From the NCBI RefSeq assembly GCF_022374875.2, contig NZ_CP092427.2:124001-188000 (forward strand): DNA of 64,000 nucleotides, in the 5' to 3' direction. The notes beneath the pieces were generated by a model. The model saw nothing but the letters and a program-made list of their open reading frames with translations, was not told the origin of the DNA and ran no database searches. The first letter of the stretch is position 1; each line of letters starts with the position of its first letter. Below are positions 9,075-18,328 of this stretch, one piece after another. Origin of the DNA: Mycolicibacterium rufum. GTDB lineage: Bacteria > Actinomycetota > Actinomycetes > Mycobacteriales > Mycobacteriaceae. The position numbers were made by a program, and so were the translations under genes.

Positions 9075-9722
9075 GTGCCGTCGGCCACCCGCAGGCGGTT
9101 CAACGAGGCGGTCACCGGCTTCTGGAGCATCGCGGCGCCGGTGTACGACACGGCGGTCGTGCAGCGCTGGGTGTACCGCCCGGCACAGGACGAGGTGATC
9201 TCGGCGCTGACGGCGCACGGTTCCCGGCGAATCGCCGACATCGGTTGTGGCACAGGCATTCTCGCTGACCGGATCGCGCGCGAGGTGCACCCGGACGTCG
9301 TTTACGGGGTCGACCTGTCGGAGGGAATGCTGGCGCAGGCGGCGCAGCGGTCGACCGCGGTGTCGTGGCGCTCGGCGCCGGCCGAGGCGTTGCCGTTCGA
9401 CGACGGCAGCCTCGATGCGGTGGTCAGCACGTCGGCGTTTCACTGGTTCAATCAGCCCGCGGCGCTACGCGAGTTCCATCGGGTGCTCGCCCCGGGAGGC
9501 ATCGTCGCGGTGGCGACGCTCAGCCCGCGCCGCTACGTGCCCGAGCAGATGCTGGCCGCGGTGCGACTGCCCGCGTATGATGCCCCGTCGCCGGCGGCGA
9601 TGCGTGCGATGTTCACCGACGCCGGCCTGCGCGTGGAAGACCAGCACCGGGTGCGGCGCCCCGTGTGGACACAGGTGCTGTCCGATCTCATCACCATCGG
9701 TGTGAAACCCGAACCGCGCTGA
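9075..9722 (+). CDS. class I SAM-dependent methyltransferase
   Basis: This 215-residue protein has the Methyltransf_11 pattern: motif I IADIGCGTGILADRIA, an acidic ribose-binding residue at the end of strand 2 (VYGVDLSEGML), motif II region ALPFDDGSLDAVVSTSAFHW, and motif III LREFHRVLAPGGIVAVATL. It would methylate a small molecule or lipid; the acceptor is unknown. The start is taken as GTG two bases after the DUF732 stop, since the longer frame upstream is antisense-like and lies inside that gene. It is probably the last gene of the mmpS operon. Confidence 0.87.
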   Translation: MPSATRRRFNEAVTGFWSIAAPVYDTAVVQRWVYRPAQDEVISALTAHGSRRIADIGCGTGILADRIAREVHPDVVYGVDLSEGMLAQAAQRSTAVSWRSAPAEALPFDDGSLDAVVSTSAFHWFNQPAALREFHRVLAPGGIVAVATLSPRRYVPEQMLAAVRLPAYDAPSPAAMRAMFTDAGLRVEDQHRVRRPVWTQVLSDLITIGVKPEPR

Positions 9723-9802
9723 CTCATCCCCAGAGCCGGATCCATCCCCAGGCGGACCGGTCGCGGGGCTGATCTGTCGGACCGCGGGGCGAGGGTGGAG
9801 TC

Positions 9803-11080
9803 ATGGCCCCGACGAGTTCTCTGGCGCAGGACGAGCGGCTCTCGTGCCTGTATGCGGAGTTGGCCGAGCTGACCGGTCAGCGCAACGCGATCGATGGGCG
9901 GATCGTCGAGATCGTCGCCGAGATCGACCGCGGGGAACTGTGGGCCGGCGCGGGCGCCAGATCGGTGGCCCATCTGGTGGCGTGGAAGACGGGGGTGTCT
10001 CCGTCGCGCGCGGAAACCCTTGCGGCCATTGCGCATCGGGCCGACGAGTTCCCGCAGTGTGTGGCCGGGTTGCGCGAGGGACGGTTGTCGCTGGATCAGG
10101 TCGGCGTCATCGCTCAACGGGCCGCCGACGGCTCCGACGAGCACTACGCGCAGTTGGCCGCCACCGCGACGGTGGCGCAGCTGCGCACCGCGCTCAAGCT
10201 GGCACCGAAACCCCGACCCGAGCCGGAGTCGGAACCCGACCCCGACGCGGACCCACAGCCAGAGCCCGAGCCGGTGCCGCAGCCGTCGGTCACGACGACC
10301 TCCGACGAGCAGTACACCTCCTGGCACATCCGGCTGCCGCATGTGGAGGCGGCGACGTTCGACGCCGCGCTGCAATCCCACCGCGACGCGTTGATCGCCG
10401 ACTGGAGGCGCGACGCCGAAAAGCTCGGCGGCGCAGGCGATCAGCGGCCGCCGATGCCGACGGTTGCCGACGCGTTCCTGCGCCTCGTGCACGCCGGCTG
10501 GGACGCCGAAGCGGCCGCCCGCCCACACGGGCAGCACACCACCGTGGTCGTGCAAGTCGACGTCACCGACCGGGTGGGGTCACTGCACCTGGGCCCGCTG
10601 CTGTCCGACGCCGACCGGCAGTACCTCACGTGCGACGCCACCTGCGAGGTGTGGTTCCACCGCGACGGGCGCACCCTGGGTGCCGGCCGATCGACGCGGA
10701 CGGTCAACCGGCGGCTGCGCCGCGCGCTCGAGCATCGCGACCGCACCTGCGTGGTGCCCGGCTGCGGCGCCACCCGCGGGCTGCACGCCCACCACCTGAA
10801 GCACTGGGAGGACGGCGGGCTGACCGAGTTGGCCAACCTCGCGCTGGTCTGCCCCTACCACCATCGCGCGCACCACCGCGGTCTCATCACGATCAGCGGG
10901 CCCGCCGACCAGCTGATGGTCACCGACCACGCCGGCCGACCCATGACCTCGGCATCGCTCGCTCGACCGCCCACCCAACCCCCACCCGACGTCGCACCCT
11001 GCTCCGGCCCGACGGGGGAACGCGCGCAGTGGTGGTGGTATCAGCCGTTCGAGCCGCCCGACGTGAATGACGAAGGCTAG
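9803..11080 (+). CDS. DUF222 / HNH endonuclease domain protein (13E12 repeat family)
   Basis: A 425-residue protein. The N-terminal 230 residues fit DUF222 (AELTGQRNAIDGRIVEIVAEI, GARSVAHLVAWKTGVSPSRA), interrupted by a Glu/Pro/Asp-rich linker around residues 134-156. The C-terminus has a complete HNH motif: CVVPGCGATRGLHAHHLKHW, then NLALVCPYHHRAHH. This is the mycobacterial 13E12-repeat family, found in many copies per genome and often close to mobile DNA; the biological role is not settled. The ATG has a GGTGGAG ribosome site. The stop overlaps the end of the acyl-CoA dehydrogenase gene by four bases on the opposite strand. Confidence 0.9.
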   Translation: MAPTSSLAQDERLSCLYAELAELTGQRNAIDGRIVEIVAEIDRGELWAGAGARSVAHLVAWKTGVSPSRAETLAAIAHRADEFPQCVAGLREGRLSLDQVGVIAQRAADGSDEHYAQLAATATVAQLRTALKLAPKPRPEPESEPDPDADPQPEPEPVPQPSVTTTSDEQYTSWHIRLPHVEAATFDAALQSHRDALIADWRRDAEKLGGAGDQRPPMPTVADAFLRLVHAGWDAEAAARPHGQHTTVVVQVDVTDRVGSLHLGPLLSDADRQYLTCDATCEVWFHRDGRTLGAGRSTRTVNRRLRRALEHRDRTCVVPGCGATRGLHAHHLKHWEDGGLTELANLALVCPYHHRAHHRGLITISGPADQLMVTDHAGRPMTSASLARPPTQPPPDVAPCSGPTGERAQWWWYQPFEPPDVNDEG

Positions 11081-12264
11081 AGCCCGAATTGGTCGTCGAC
11101 GATGCCGAGCCAGACCTGGGCGGCGTCGATCGCCACCTTCTCGCTGATGAAGGCGTGCTGGGTACCGGTGTAGATGTCGCGGAACGCGCGCTCGAGCCGG
11201 CTGCCCTCGCGGATCGAGGTGGTGCCCGCCGCCAGATGCGCCCACTCGGCGCAGGTGCGGGCGGTGTCGGTGGCGAACACCGCCGCGACTCGCATGTCGG
11301 CCCGCATGGTCGGGGTGAGGTCGTCGCCGGCCGCGACGGCCGCTTCCGCGGTACCGAAGGCGTCGAGGACCAGCAGCCTCGCCGCGCGCCACGCCGCGAC
11401 GTGGTGCGCCAGACCTTTCTGGAAGGTCGGGCGGGTGGCCAGTGCGGCCATGTCGCTCATCCGGAACTTCGTCGCAGCCAGATCGGCGACGTCGTCGAGC
11501 ATGCTCTTGGCCACGCCGAGTGCCCAGGCGGCGTGCCCGGCCGCGGTCACCGGCATCATTCCCATCCGGGTGGCGGGCGAGCTCCCCCGCCGCGGTTCCC
11601 GGGTGAACAGAGCGAACGTGCGGCGGTGCGGAACGAACACGTCGTGGATCGCGTAGTCATAGGACCCGGTGGCCTTGAGGCCCTGCACATGCCAGCCGTC
11701 GAGGAACTCGACCTCCTCGCGGGGCACGATCGCGACCTGCATGTCGGGCACGCCCTCACTGACCCAGCGCATCTCCCCGTCGACCATCGGCAGGAAGCCC
11801 GCGGCGACGTACTCGGCGTGCCCGGTACCCGAGCCGAAGCTCCACGACCCGGTGAGCCGGTAACCGCCCTCGACGGCGACGCCTTGGCCGTTCGGGAAGA
11901 ACTGGCCGCCCATCGTGACGTGGTTGCCGTGCGCGGTGAAGACCTCGTCGAAGCCGTCGTCGGGCAGATAGGTCGCCGCGGCGAAGGAGGACGGCAGATT
12001 GGCGATCCCGATCCAGCCGAACGAGCCGTCCTGCCAGGCCATTTCGATCCATGTGTCGATCATCTCGGCGAAGGACGGTTCCACTCCGCCCGCCGGGACG
12101 GGGTTGAAGGCCGACATCAGGCCCGACGACCACATCGCCTCGACGATGCCGGGCGCCAGCGTGCGGAGACGTTCGGACTCGGCGGCGTCGGCGCGAACCC
12201 GCTCGCGCATGTCGCGGGCCAGTCCGACCACCTGAGCACGAGCCATCTGCGGGACCGCTGTCAC
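11077..12264 (-). CDS. acyl-CoA dehydrogenase-like flavoprotein (HsaA/group D monooxygenase type)
   Basis: This 395-residue protein has the acyl-CoA dehydrogenase fold: an N-terminal helical domain (residues 1-110), a central beta-barrel (GYRLTGSWSFGSGTGHAEYV, residues 130-220) and a C-terminal four-helix bundle. The sequence GYRLTGSWSFGSG with a downstream LKATGSYDYAIHDVFVP is typical of the two-component monooxygenase branch (HsaA, DszC-like) and also of uncharacterised dehydrogenases. The catalytic Glu of classical acyl-CoA dehydrogenases is not evident, which favours the oxygenase-type branch. No flavin reductase is adjacent. Substrate unknown. Confidence 0.82.
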   Translation of the reverse strand: MTAVPQMARAQVVGLARDMRERVRADAAESERLRTLAPGIVEAMWSSGLMSAFNPVPAGGVEPSFAEMIDTWIEMAWQDGSFGWIGIANLPSSFAAATYLPDDGFDEVFTAHGNHVTMGGQFFPNGQGVAVEGGYRLTGSWSFGSGTGHAEYVAAGFLPMVDGEMRWVSEGVPDMQVAIVPREEVEFLDGWHVQGLKATGSYDYAIHDVFVPHRRTFALFTREPRRGSSPATRMGMMPVTAAGHAAWALGVAKSMLDDVADLAATKFRMSDMAALATRPTFQKGLAHHVAAWRAARLLVLDAFGTAEAAVAAGDDLTPTMRADMRVAAVFATDTARTCAEWAHLAAGTTSIREGSRLERAFRDIYTGTQHAFISEKVAIDAAQVWLGIVDDQFGL

Positions 12265-12282
12265 GGCCTCGACGGTAGCGGG

Positions 12283-13314
12283 TCAGGGCAGCGCAGTGAA
12301 CACATTCACCGGAACTGTCATCTCGCTGTCAGGCACCGTCGGTGCCGCGACGTCCGGGCCGGGCAGCGGCGCGACCACGGGCTCCGCGCCCGGAAGGTGC
12401 TGTTGTTCGGCCGCGGGCAGATGCGGCTCGGCGGCCTCGGGCACCGGAAGAGCTTCGGGGCCCGGGACAGCTGCGGCCGCGGGCGCGGCCTCCGGCGCCG
12501 GACGTGCCGCGGAAAGAGCCTCGGCGGCCGGAACAGCCTCGGGAGCCTCGATCACCGGGGCCGCGACCACCGGGGCCGCGATCACCGGGGCGACCACCGG
12601 AGCGGCGGCGACCGGAGCGGCGGCGACCGGCGCGGCCCACGGGACGTAGCCCGAGGATGCCGGTGAAGAGGCCTCGCTGGGATGGGTGACGATCTTGCGC
12701 AGCGGCTCAGAGGCGCCGTCGGCCGGCGCGGTCACGCTCACCCAGCCCGGGTCTGCGCCCGCGGCCGGGGCGACCGCGCTCGCGGCAGGCTCGATCTGCG
12801 GTACCGATCCCGCCGTCAGGAACACCGCACCGACCGCTGCCGCGGCGGCCACACCGAGTGCGGCGGCCACGACGCGGGTGCGCCGGCGGGGCCGACGCGC
12901 GGGGGTCTGGCGCGGCAGCGCGACGGTGATCGCCTCGGAGGGCTCGACCTCGGCCAGTGCCGCTCCGTAGGCCAGGGCCACCAGCGGGGGCATGTCGGAC
13001 TGGCCGGGGTCGACCAGCACCCGGGTGGCACAGGTCAGGGGCACCGCCTCGGTGTCGATGCCGTGGGAGTCGAGGTGCGCCCGCAGCCGCATGCCATCGT
13101 CGCGGGCGTCGGGCGTCCAGACCAGCCGCACCCGGTCGACCTCCAGTCCGCACGCGCGAGCCAGCGCATGGGCGCCGCGTGCGGCAGCCTCGGCGATTGC
13201 GGAGTCGGCGTCCCACTCGACGGCGTCGTGATCGGCGACCGTGCGGGCGGTCTCGTCCACCAGCGCCCAGACGACCTCGGTCGCGGTCAACGACAGCCCC
13301 AGCACTGGGCCCAC
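12283..13314 (-). CDS. actin-like-N-terminus protein with Ala/Pro-rich tail (DUF7159-like)
   Basis: The 343-residue product starts at a GTG preceded by GAAGGAGA. Residues 1-125 begin VGPVLGLSLTATEVVWALVD and contain alternating strands that resemble the start of an ASKHA/actin-like fold. One hydrophobic helix follows (VVAAALGVAAAAAVGAVFL, about residues 140-160), then a long Ala/Pro/Glu-rich low-complexity tail with repeated PVAAAPV blocks. This suggests a cytoplasmic domain, one transmembrane helix and an extended envelope-facing tail. A paralogue with the same architecture lies at 44072-45106. The role is unknown; I believe the family is known only as a mycobacterial DUF. It is divergent from the VldE-like hydrolase gene. 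Confidence 0.72.
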   Translation of the reverse strand: MGPVLGLSLTATEVVWALVDETARTVADHDAVEWDADSAIAEAAARGAHALARACGLEVDRVRLVWTPDARDDGMRLRAHLDSHGIDTEAVPLTCATRVLVDPGQSDMPPLVALAYGAALAEVEPSEAITVALPRQTPARRPRRRTRVVAAALGVAAAAAVGAVFLTAGSVPQIEPAASAVAPAAGADPGWVSVTAPADGASEPLRKIVTHPSEASSPASSGYVPWAAPVAAAPVAAAPVVAPVIAAPVVAAPVIEAPEAVPAAEALSAARPAPEAAPAAAAVPGPEALPVPEAAEPHLPAAEQQHLPGAEPVVAPLPGPDVAAPTVPDSEMTVPVNVFTALP

Positions 13315-13547
13315 GGCATCTCCTTCGGTCGAAGCCGGTGTCTGTGATTCATCGGGCGACCTGTGATGACCGTTACAGCGGCCACCGAGGCGCTCACCGC
13401 CGGGGAGCCTAGTGCCGCCGGGGCGTTCCCGCAGGCTGACCGGGGTTGCCCACTCCGCCGGCTGACCGTGTGGCACCGCCGCAGCGGCGCCGCTGGACGT
13501 CGCCGCGATTGCTGGAATCGAGAGAACTGCAGGTAAGGTGCGGCCCC

Positions 13548-14213
13548 GTGGGCAGACACCGCTTAGCCACCACACGGCGCCGCAGATGGTCGGTGCCCGC
13601 TGCCGCGGTCGCTTTGCCGGCCATCGCGCTGATGTCTGTCGGCGCGGATTCGCTGGCGGCGACCAGCCACGGTGTGGACACGTCGCCCTCGCCGCGATGC
13701 TGCGCGGAACTGATCGCCGAACCACCGGCCGCGACCCAGTACCGCACCACACCCGCCGACGACGGCCTGCTGCTCGCGGCCTCGCGGTCGATGCACCGCG
13801 ACCTGGAGACCGCGCTGCCCCCGACGGTGGGGTCCGAGGCGGGCCTGCAGGTGAAGACGATCCTGGTGGCCCGCGCCGTCAGCGCGATCTTCCCCGAGGT
13901 GCAGAGCATCGGCGGCGTCCGGCCCGATTATCTGCGCTGGCATCCCGACGGCCTGGCGATCGACGTCATGATCCCCGACCACCGCAGCGCCGAGGGCATC
14001 GCGCTCGGTGACGCGGTGCTGGCCTTCGTGCTGCGCAACGCCGACCGATTGGGCGTCGCACACGTGATCTGGCGCCAGACGATGTATCCCGCGCACGGCG
14101 CCCCGCGCCGGATGAGTGATCTCGGCTCGGACACCGCGAACCACTACGACCACGTGCACATCGCGACCGTCGGCGGTGGTTACCCGGACGGCCGCCGGCT
14201 CTACCTGGGCTGA
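13548..14213 (+). CDS. exported VldE/M15-like (ARB-07466 C-terminal domain) protein
   Basis: A 221-residue protein starting at GTG 13548 (AAGG upstream). An N-terminal basic/hydrophobic segment (RRRRWSVPAAAVALPAIAL) looks like a signal peptide or anchor. The C-terminal 120 residues hold LRWHPDGLAIDVMIPDH, then VIWRQTMYP, and DHVHIATVGGGYP. The H-x2-G-x-A-x-D ... D-H-x-H arrangement matches the metal-binding set of peptidase M15/VanY-like folds and the ARB-07466 C-terminal domain. It may therefore be a cell-wall hydrolase or a relative; activity is not proven. A paralogue lies at 49547-50194. Confidence 0.78.
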   Translation: MGRHRLATTRRRRWSVPAAAVALPAIALMSVGADSLAATSHGVDTSPSPRCCAELIAEPPAATQYRTTPADDGLLLAASRSMHRDLETALPPTVGSEAGLQVKTILVARAVSAIFPEVQSIGGVRPDYLRWHPDGLAIDVMIPDHRSAEGIALGDAVLAFVLRNADRLGVAHVIWRQTMYPAHGAPRRMSDLGSDTANHYDHVHIATVGGGYPDGRRLYLG

Positions 14214-14225
14214 TCGGCCCCCAGC

Positions 14226-14879
14226 TCAGGCAGTGGTGTTGGCCAGCGCCTCGATGCGCCGGCGCGCCTGCTCGGCCAGCGCCGCGGTGTCGGGTCCGCC
14301 CGCCGTTCCGCACGCGGTGATCTCGACGGCGGCGTTGTAGGCGGCGACGAACGCGTTGTCGCAGTTCCAGTCCGCCGCCCGCAGGCTCCACAGCGCGCTG
14401 TCGGGCGGCGCCCCCCCTGCCGACGGCGTCACGTCGAAGTCGTAGCTGTGCCCGCTCATGGTGCGCACGCTCACCCGCGTGCCGCGGCAGGCCGCCAGAG
14501 CGTCGGTGACGGTCCTGCGCGCGGCGGCCGGGTCGAACTCCGACCGGTACACCGCGACCATCTCCTCGACGAACACCAATCCGTCGTCGCTGGTCCAGTG
14601 GCCGCCGGCGGTCGCCAGCGGTCGGCCGGCGGCGATGAACGGCGGGTCCACCTCGCGGGCCAGTCCCGCGCACTGCGTCGGATCGGCCGAGACGAACAGG
14701 TTGCCCTCCTCGCGTTTGACGGCCGGGCTGAGGAGGTCGGCGACCTGCAGCGCGGTGATCGGCTCCGCGAGCGCGGCCGGCTGGGGCCGCGCGTCGTCGA
14801 TCTGGCGCGTGCACCCGGCGGCGAAGACGAGGGCGGCGGTCGCGGCCGCCACCGGTGCCAGCCGGGCCACCGGGCTCAC
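14226..14879 (-). CDS. PknH extracellular sensor-like lipoprotein
   Basis: This 217-residue protein begins with a lipoprotein signal (LVFAAGC lipobox, Cys at residue 23), so it is probably anchored to the outer face of the membrane. The rest matches the PknH-like extracellular domain: paired Cys residues (TQCAGLA, AACRGTR, DWNCDNA, ITACGTA) that form two disulfides in the known PknH sensor, and aromatic strands around HWTSDDGLVFVEEMVAVY. Such stand-alone sensor-domain lipoproteins are common in mycobacteria; ligands are unknown. Its GTG start overlaps the tex stop by four bases, so it is co-translated with tex. Confidence 0.82.
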   Translation of the reverse strand: MSPVARLAPVAAATAALVFAAGCTRQIDDARPQPAALAEPITALQVADLLSPAVKREEGNLFVSADPTQCAGLAREVDPPFIAAGRPLATAGGHWTSDDGLVFVEEMVAVYRSEFDPAAARRTVTDALAACRGTRVSVRTMSGHSYDFDVTPSAGGAPPDSALWSLRAADWNCDNAFVAAYNAAVEITACGTAGGPDTAALAEQARRRIEALANTTA

Positions 14880-17221
14880 CTCCCGAAGCCGGCGTCCCGT
14901 AGCGCCTGCGCCATCGACCCGCCGGCGCGGGGGTTGTCGCGCCGGGGCGAGCCGGCGCCGCGCGGAGTCTTGTCGGGCCGACGCTGGGCGCCCGCTGTGC
15001 GGGCCGGCCGTGCCGCGGGGCGCGTCTGCTCGTCGAGTCGCAGGCTCAGCCCGATCCGTTGCCGCTCGATGTCCACGTCGACCACCTTCACCCGAACCAC
15101 CTGACCCGAGTGCACCACATCGTGGGGGTCCGAGACATAGCGATCGGCCATCGCGGACACGTGCACCAGGCCGTCCTGGTGCACCCCGACGTCGACGAAG
15201 GCGCCGAACGCGGCGACGTTGGTCACCACGCCCTCGAGGATCATGCCCACCTTCAGGTCCGCCACCTTTTCCACGCCGGCGGCGAAGCTCGCCGTGGTGA
15301 ACGCCGGGCGCGGGTCGCGGCCCGGCTTCTCGAGCTCGGCGAGGATGTCGGTCACCGTGGGGATGCCGAATCGGTCGTCGGCGATCTCGGCGGGCCGCAC
15401 CGTGCGCAGCGCCCGCTCGTTGCCGATGATCTCGGTCAGGGTGAGCCCCGCCCGGTCCAGGATGCGGCGCACCACGGGATAGGCCTCCGGATGCACCCCG
15501 GAACTGTCGAGGGGGTCATCGCCGTCGCGGATCCGCAGGAATCCGGCGCACTGCTCGAACGCCTTGGGGCCCAGCCGCGGCACGTCGAGCAGGCTGCGGC
15601 GGCTGCGGAACGGGCCGGTGGTGTCGCGGTGGCTGACGATCGACTCGGCGAGGGTCTCGGTGATGCCCGAGACGCGCGCCAGCAGCGGCACCGAGGCGGT
15701 GTTCAGGTCGACGCCGACGGCGTTCACCGCGTCCTCGACCACCGCGCCGAGGCTGCGGGCCAGGATGCCGGGCGTCACGTCGTGTTGGTACTGGCCCACC
15801 CCGATCGACTTCGGTTCGATCTTGACGAGCTCGGCGAGCGGATCCTGCAGGCGGCGCGCGATCGACACCGCCCCGCGCAGGGTGACGTCCAGATCGGGCA
15901 GCTCGTGCGCGGCATACGCCGACGCCGAGTACACCGACGCGCCCGCCTCGCTGACCATCGCCTTGGTGGGGGCACTCGCGCCGCCCGCGCGGATGTCGGC
16001 GATGAGTTCGGTTGCCAGCGCACCGGTTTCGCGCGATGCGGTGCCGTTGCCGATCGCGATCAGCTCGACACCGTGCCGGGCGATCAGCGCGGCCAGCGTC
16101 GCCTTGGCGGTGTCCCACTGCTTCTGCGGCTGGTGCGGGTAGATCGCGCAGGTGTCGAGCACCTTGCCGGTGCCGTCGACCACGGCGACCTTGACGCCGG
16201 TGCGGAACCCCGGGTCCAGACCCAGCGTGGTGCGGTTGCCTGCGGGCGCGGCGAGCAACAGGTCCTTGAGGTTGCGCGCGAACACGGCCACCGCGTCCTG
16301 TTCGGCGCGCAGCCGCAGTCGCACCCGGGCGTCCACCGACGCCGACACCGACAGCCGGGTGCGCCAGGCGAACCCCACGGCGCCGGCCAGCCACGGGGTG
16401 GCGGCGGCGCGGGCGGTCAGGTCGATGCCGAGCGCCTCGGCGATCATCGCCTGATACGGCGCATCGTCCCCGCCGTCCAGGGACAGCGCGAGCGCCTGCT
16501 CCTTCTCCCCGCGCAGCACCGCGAGCACGCGGTGCGACGGCATGGTGTCCAGCGGTTCGGCGAAGTCGAAGTAGTCGCGGTACTTCTGCGCGGCGGCGGC
16601 GGTCGCGACGGTGTCCGAGGCGGGTCTGGTCCGCACCGAGCCGTTCTGCCAGAACCTGTCCCGCACGGCGCCGACCAGTTCGGCGTCCTCGGCGGCGCGC
16701 TCGACGAGGATGTGCCGCGCCCCGTCGAGTGCCGCGGCCACGTCGGCGACGTCGGCCGACACGAAGGCCGCCGCGGCCTGCTCGGGCGCGACGCCGGGGT
16801 CGGCCAGCAGGCGGTCGGTCAACGGTTCGAGCCCGGCTTCGCGGGCGATCTGCGCCTTGGTCCGGCGCTTGGGCTTGTAGGGAAGGTAGATGTCCTCGAC
16901 GCGGGCCTTGGTGTCGGCGGCCATCAACGCGGCCTTGACCTCGTCGGTCAGCGCGCCCTGCTCGGCGATCGAGGCCAGCACGGCGTTGCGCCGGTCGTCG
17001 AGTTCGCGCAGATAGGTCAGCCGTTCGGCCAGCAGCCGCAGTTGGCCGTCGTCGAGGCTGCCGGTGGCCTCTTTGCGGTAGCGGGCGATGAACGGCACCG
17101 TCGCGCCGTCGTCGAGGAGCCGCACCGCGGCGGCGACCTGCGCCTCGCCGACGGTCAGTTCCGCAGCGAGACGGGCGTTTACGCTTCGCGGGCCGGAGGC
17201 CGTGGTGGTGCTCGTTGTCAC
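14876..17221 (-). CDS. tex: Tex-family RNA-binding transcription accessory protein
   Basis: A 781-residue protein with the full Tex domain order: N-terminal helix-turn-helix region (about 10-130, VPFIARYRKEATGSLDD), YqgF-like RNase H fold (about 330-450, TLGLDPGFRTGVKVAVVDGT), paired helix-hairpin-helix domains (about 490-640, NTASVPLLARVSGI, GPFRSRRSLLDVPRLGPKAF) and a C-terminal S1 RNA-binding domain (about 655-730, VGMILEGVVTNVAAFGAFVD). It ends in a basic Arg/Pro-rich tail. Tex proteins bind nucleic acid and act with RNA polymerase; the exact role in mycobacteria is unclear. GTG 17221 was preferred to an upstream TTG. It overlaps the next gene by four bases. Confidence 0.95.
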   Translation of the reverse strand: MTTSTTTASGPRSVNARLAAELTVGEAQVAAAVRLLDDGATVPFIARYRKEATGSLDDGQLRLLAERLTYLRELDDRRNAVLASIAEQGALTDEVKAALMAADTKARVEDIYLPYKPKRRTKAQIAREAGLEPLTDRLLADPGVAPEQAAAAFVSADVADVAAALDGARHILVERAAEDAELVGAVRDRFWQNGSVRTRPASDTVATAAAAQKYRDYFDFAEPLDTMPSHRVLAVLRGEKEQALALSLDGGDDAPYQAMIAEALGIDLTARAAATPWLAGAVGFAWRTRLSVSASVDARVRLRLRAEQDAVAVFARNLKDLLLAAPAGNRTTLGLDPGFRTGVKVAVVDGTGKVLDTCAIYPHQPQKQWDTAKATLAALIARHGVELIAIGNGTASRETGALATELIADIRAGGASAPTKAMVSEAGASVYSASAYAAHELPDLDVTLRGAVSIARRLQDPLAELVKIEPKSIGVGQYQHDVTPGILARSLGAVVEDAVNAVGVDLNTASVPLLARVSGITETLAESIVSHRDTTGPFRSRRSLLDVPRLGPKAFEQCAGFLRIRDGDDPLDSSGVHPEAYPVVRRILDRAGLTLTEIIGNERALRTVRPAEIADDRFGIPTVTDILAELEKPGRDPRPAFTTASFAAGVEKVADLKVGMILEGVVTNVAAFGAFVDVGVHQDGLVHVSAMADRYVSDPHDVVHSGQVVRVKVVDVDIERQRIGLSLRLDEQTRPAARPARTAGAQRRPDKTPRGAGSPRRDNPRAGGSMAQALRDAGFGR

Positions 17222-17285
17222 GCGCAGGACCCTACCCAACGTCGCCGACAGTTCGGCGCAGGGCGGTCCCCGGCGGGGCGCTCCG

Positions 17286-18074
17286 CTAGGCCACGTGCGC
17301 CTGCGGAGCGTCGAGCATCCCGTCGCGCATGCGCCGCAGCGACTGGGCCAGCAGCCGGGACACGTGCATCTGCGAGATGCCCATCCGTTGGGCGATCTCG
17401 GACTGCGTCAGGGATTCGAAGAACCGCATCACGATGATCCGGTTCTCCCGCTCGGGCAGCGTCTCGAGTTGCGCGCGGAGAGCGTCCCTGTCCTCGACGA
17501 ACCCGATGCCGGGATCGGGATGCCCCAGCCGGTCGGCCAGTGTGGGACCCTCGTCGTCGTCCCGGGCAGTGCTGTAGTCCAGCGAGCGGGGCTTGAATCC
17601 TGCTGCTGCCGTCAGTGTTTCGACGACCTCGTGACGGTCCACGCCCAGCGCCTCGGCGAGTTCGCCCGCGGTCGGGGACCTCCCCAGCCGCTGGGTCAGC
17701 TCGGCGGTGAGCGGACCGAGTGCCGGATACAGATCTTTGAGCCGGCGCGGGACGTTGACCGACCAGCTGCAGTCGCGGAAGTAGCGCTTGACCTCGCCGA
17801 GCATGGTGGGGATCGCGTAAGACAGGAACTCGGTGCCCGCTTCCGGGTCGAAGCGGTTCACCGCGTTCATCAGACCCACCCGCGCCACCTGCACCAGGTC
17901 GTCGTGGGTCTCGCCGCGCCGGTCGTAGCGGCGCGCGATCCGTTCGGCGATCGGCAGGCACTGCTCGATGATGTGGGTGCGCAGCCGCTCGCGTTCGGCA
18001 GATCCCTCCGGGAGCCGGTGGAGTCGGACGAACGCCTCCTGCATGCCGGTCGTGTCGGGGTCGCGTGAAGCCAT
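17286..18074 (-). CDS. SigF/SigB-type RNA polymerase sigma factor
   Basis: This 262-residue protein has regions 2, 3 and 4 of the stress/sporulation sigma subfamily: region 2 DDLVQVARVGLMNAVNRFDP and FLSYAIPTMLGEVKRYFRD, region 3 VNVPRRLKDLYPALG with GRSPTAGELAEALG, and region 4 LPERENRIIVMRFFESLTQ with an HTH at SQSEIAQ-like TQSEIAQRMGISQMHVSRLL. Length and motifs match mycobacterial SigF. However, no anti-sigma (RsbW/UsfX) gene is adjacent, unlike canonical sigF, so this may be an additional SigF paralogue of rapid growers. The start is fixed by AGGAGG seven bases upstream. Divergent to udgX. Confidence 0.9.
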   Translation of the reverse strand: MASRDPDTTGMQEAFVRLHRLPEGSAERERLRTHIIEQCLPIAERIARRYDRRGETHDDLVQVARVGLMNAVNRFDPEAGTEFLSYAIPTMLGEVKRYFRDCSWSVNVPRRLKDLYPALGPLTAELTQRLGRSPTAGELAEALGVDRHEVVETLTAAAGFKPRSLDYSTARDDDEGPTLADRLGHPDPGIGFVEDRDALRAQLETLPERENRIIVMRFFESLTQSEIAQRMGISQMHVSRLLAQSLRRMRDGMLDAPQAHVA

Positions 18075-18328
18075 CGGTCGCCTCCTGTTCGACGTCGTCC
18101 ACCGCTGCGTGAGCGGGACGACTGGTCCGAGGCGGGCAGCTTCGGTGTTGAACCATCCGCGCCACGGGCGCGAGAACGTTCGGGGAAGTCCGGGAACGTC
18201 ACCGCCCTGTCTCCAACGTATGTCCCTTCCCGCCGGGAAAGCCCGCCGAGAACAGAAGACTTCGCATATCGACTCCTTCTGGACGGCGAGATTCGTTCGA
18301 CGGCCGAAACCTGGGTATCCCCCACCCC
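18075..18328. promoter_or_regulatory. divergent promoter region between the SigF-like gene and udgX
   Basis: This 254-base stretch has no coding signal. On the plus strand GGGTAT at 18312-18317, 11 bases before the udgX ATG, resembles the -10 of SigF-type promoters (GGGTA); a partial GTTC lies 14 bases further upstream, a weak -35 match. On the minus strand, TACGTT is a possible -10 for the sigma factor gene. Regulation of udgX by a SigF-type factor is therefore possible but unproven. Confidence 0.35.

Noticed and set aside
15059..17437. Long plus-strand open frame opposite tex
   Set aside because: It is explained by GC-rich third positions of tex; no ribosome site or domain.
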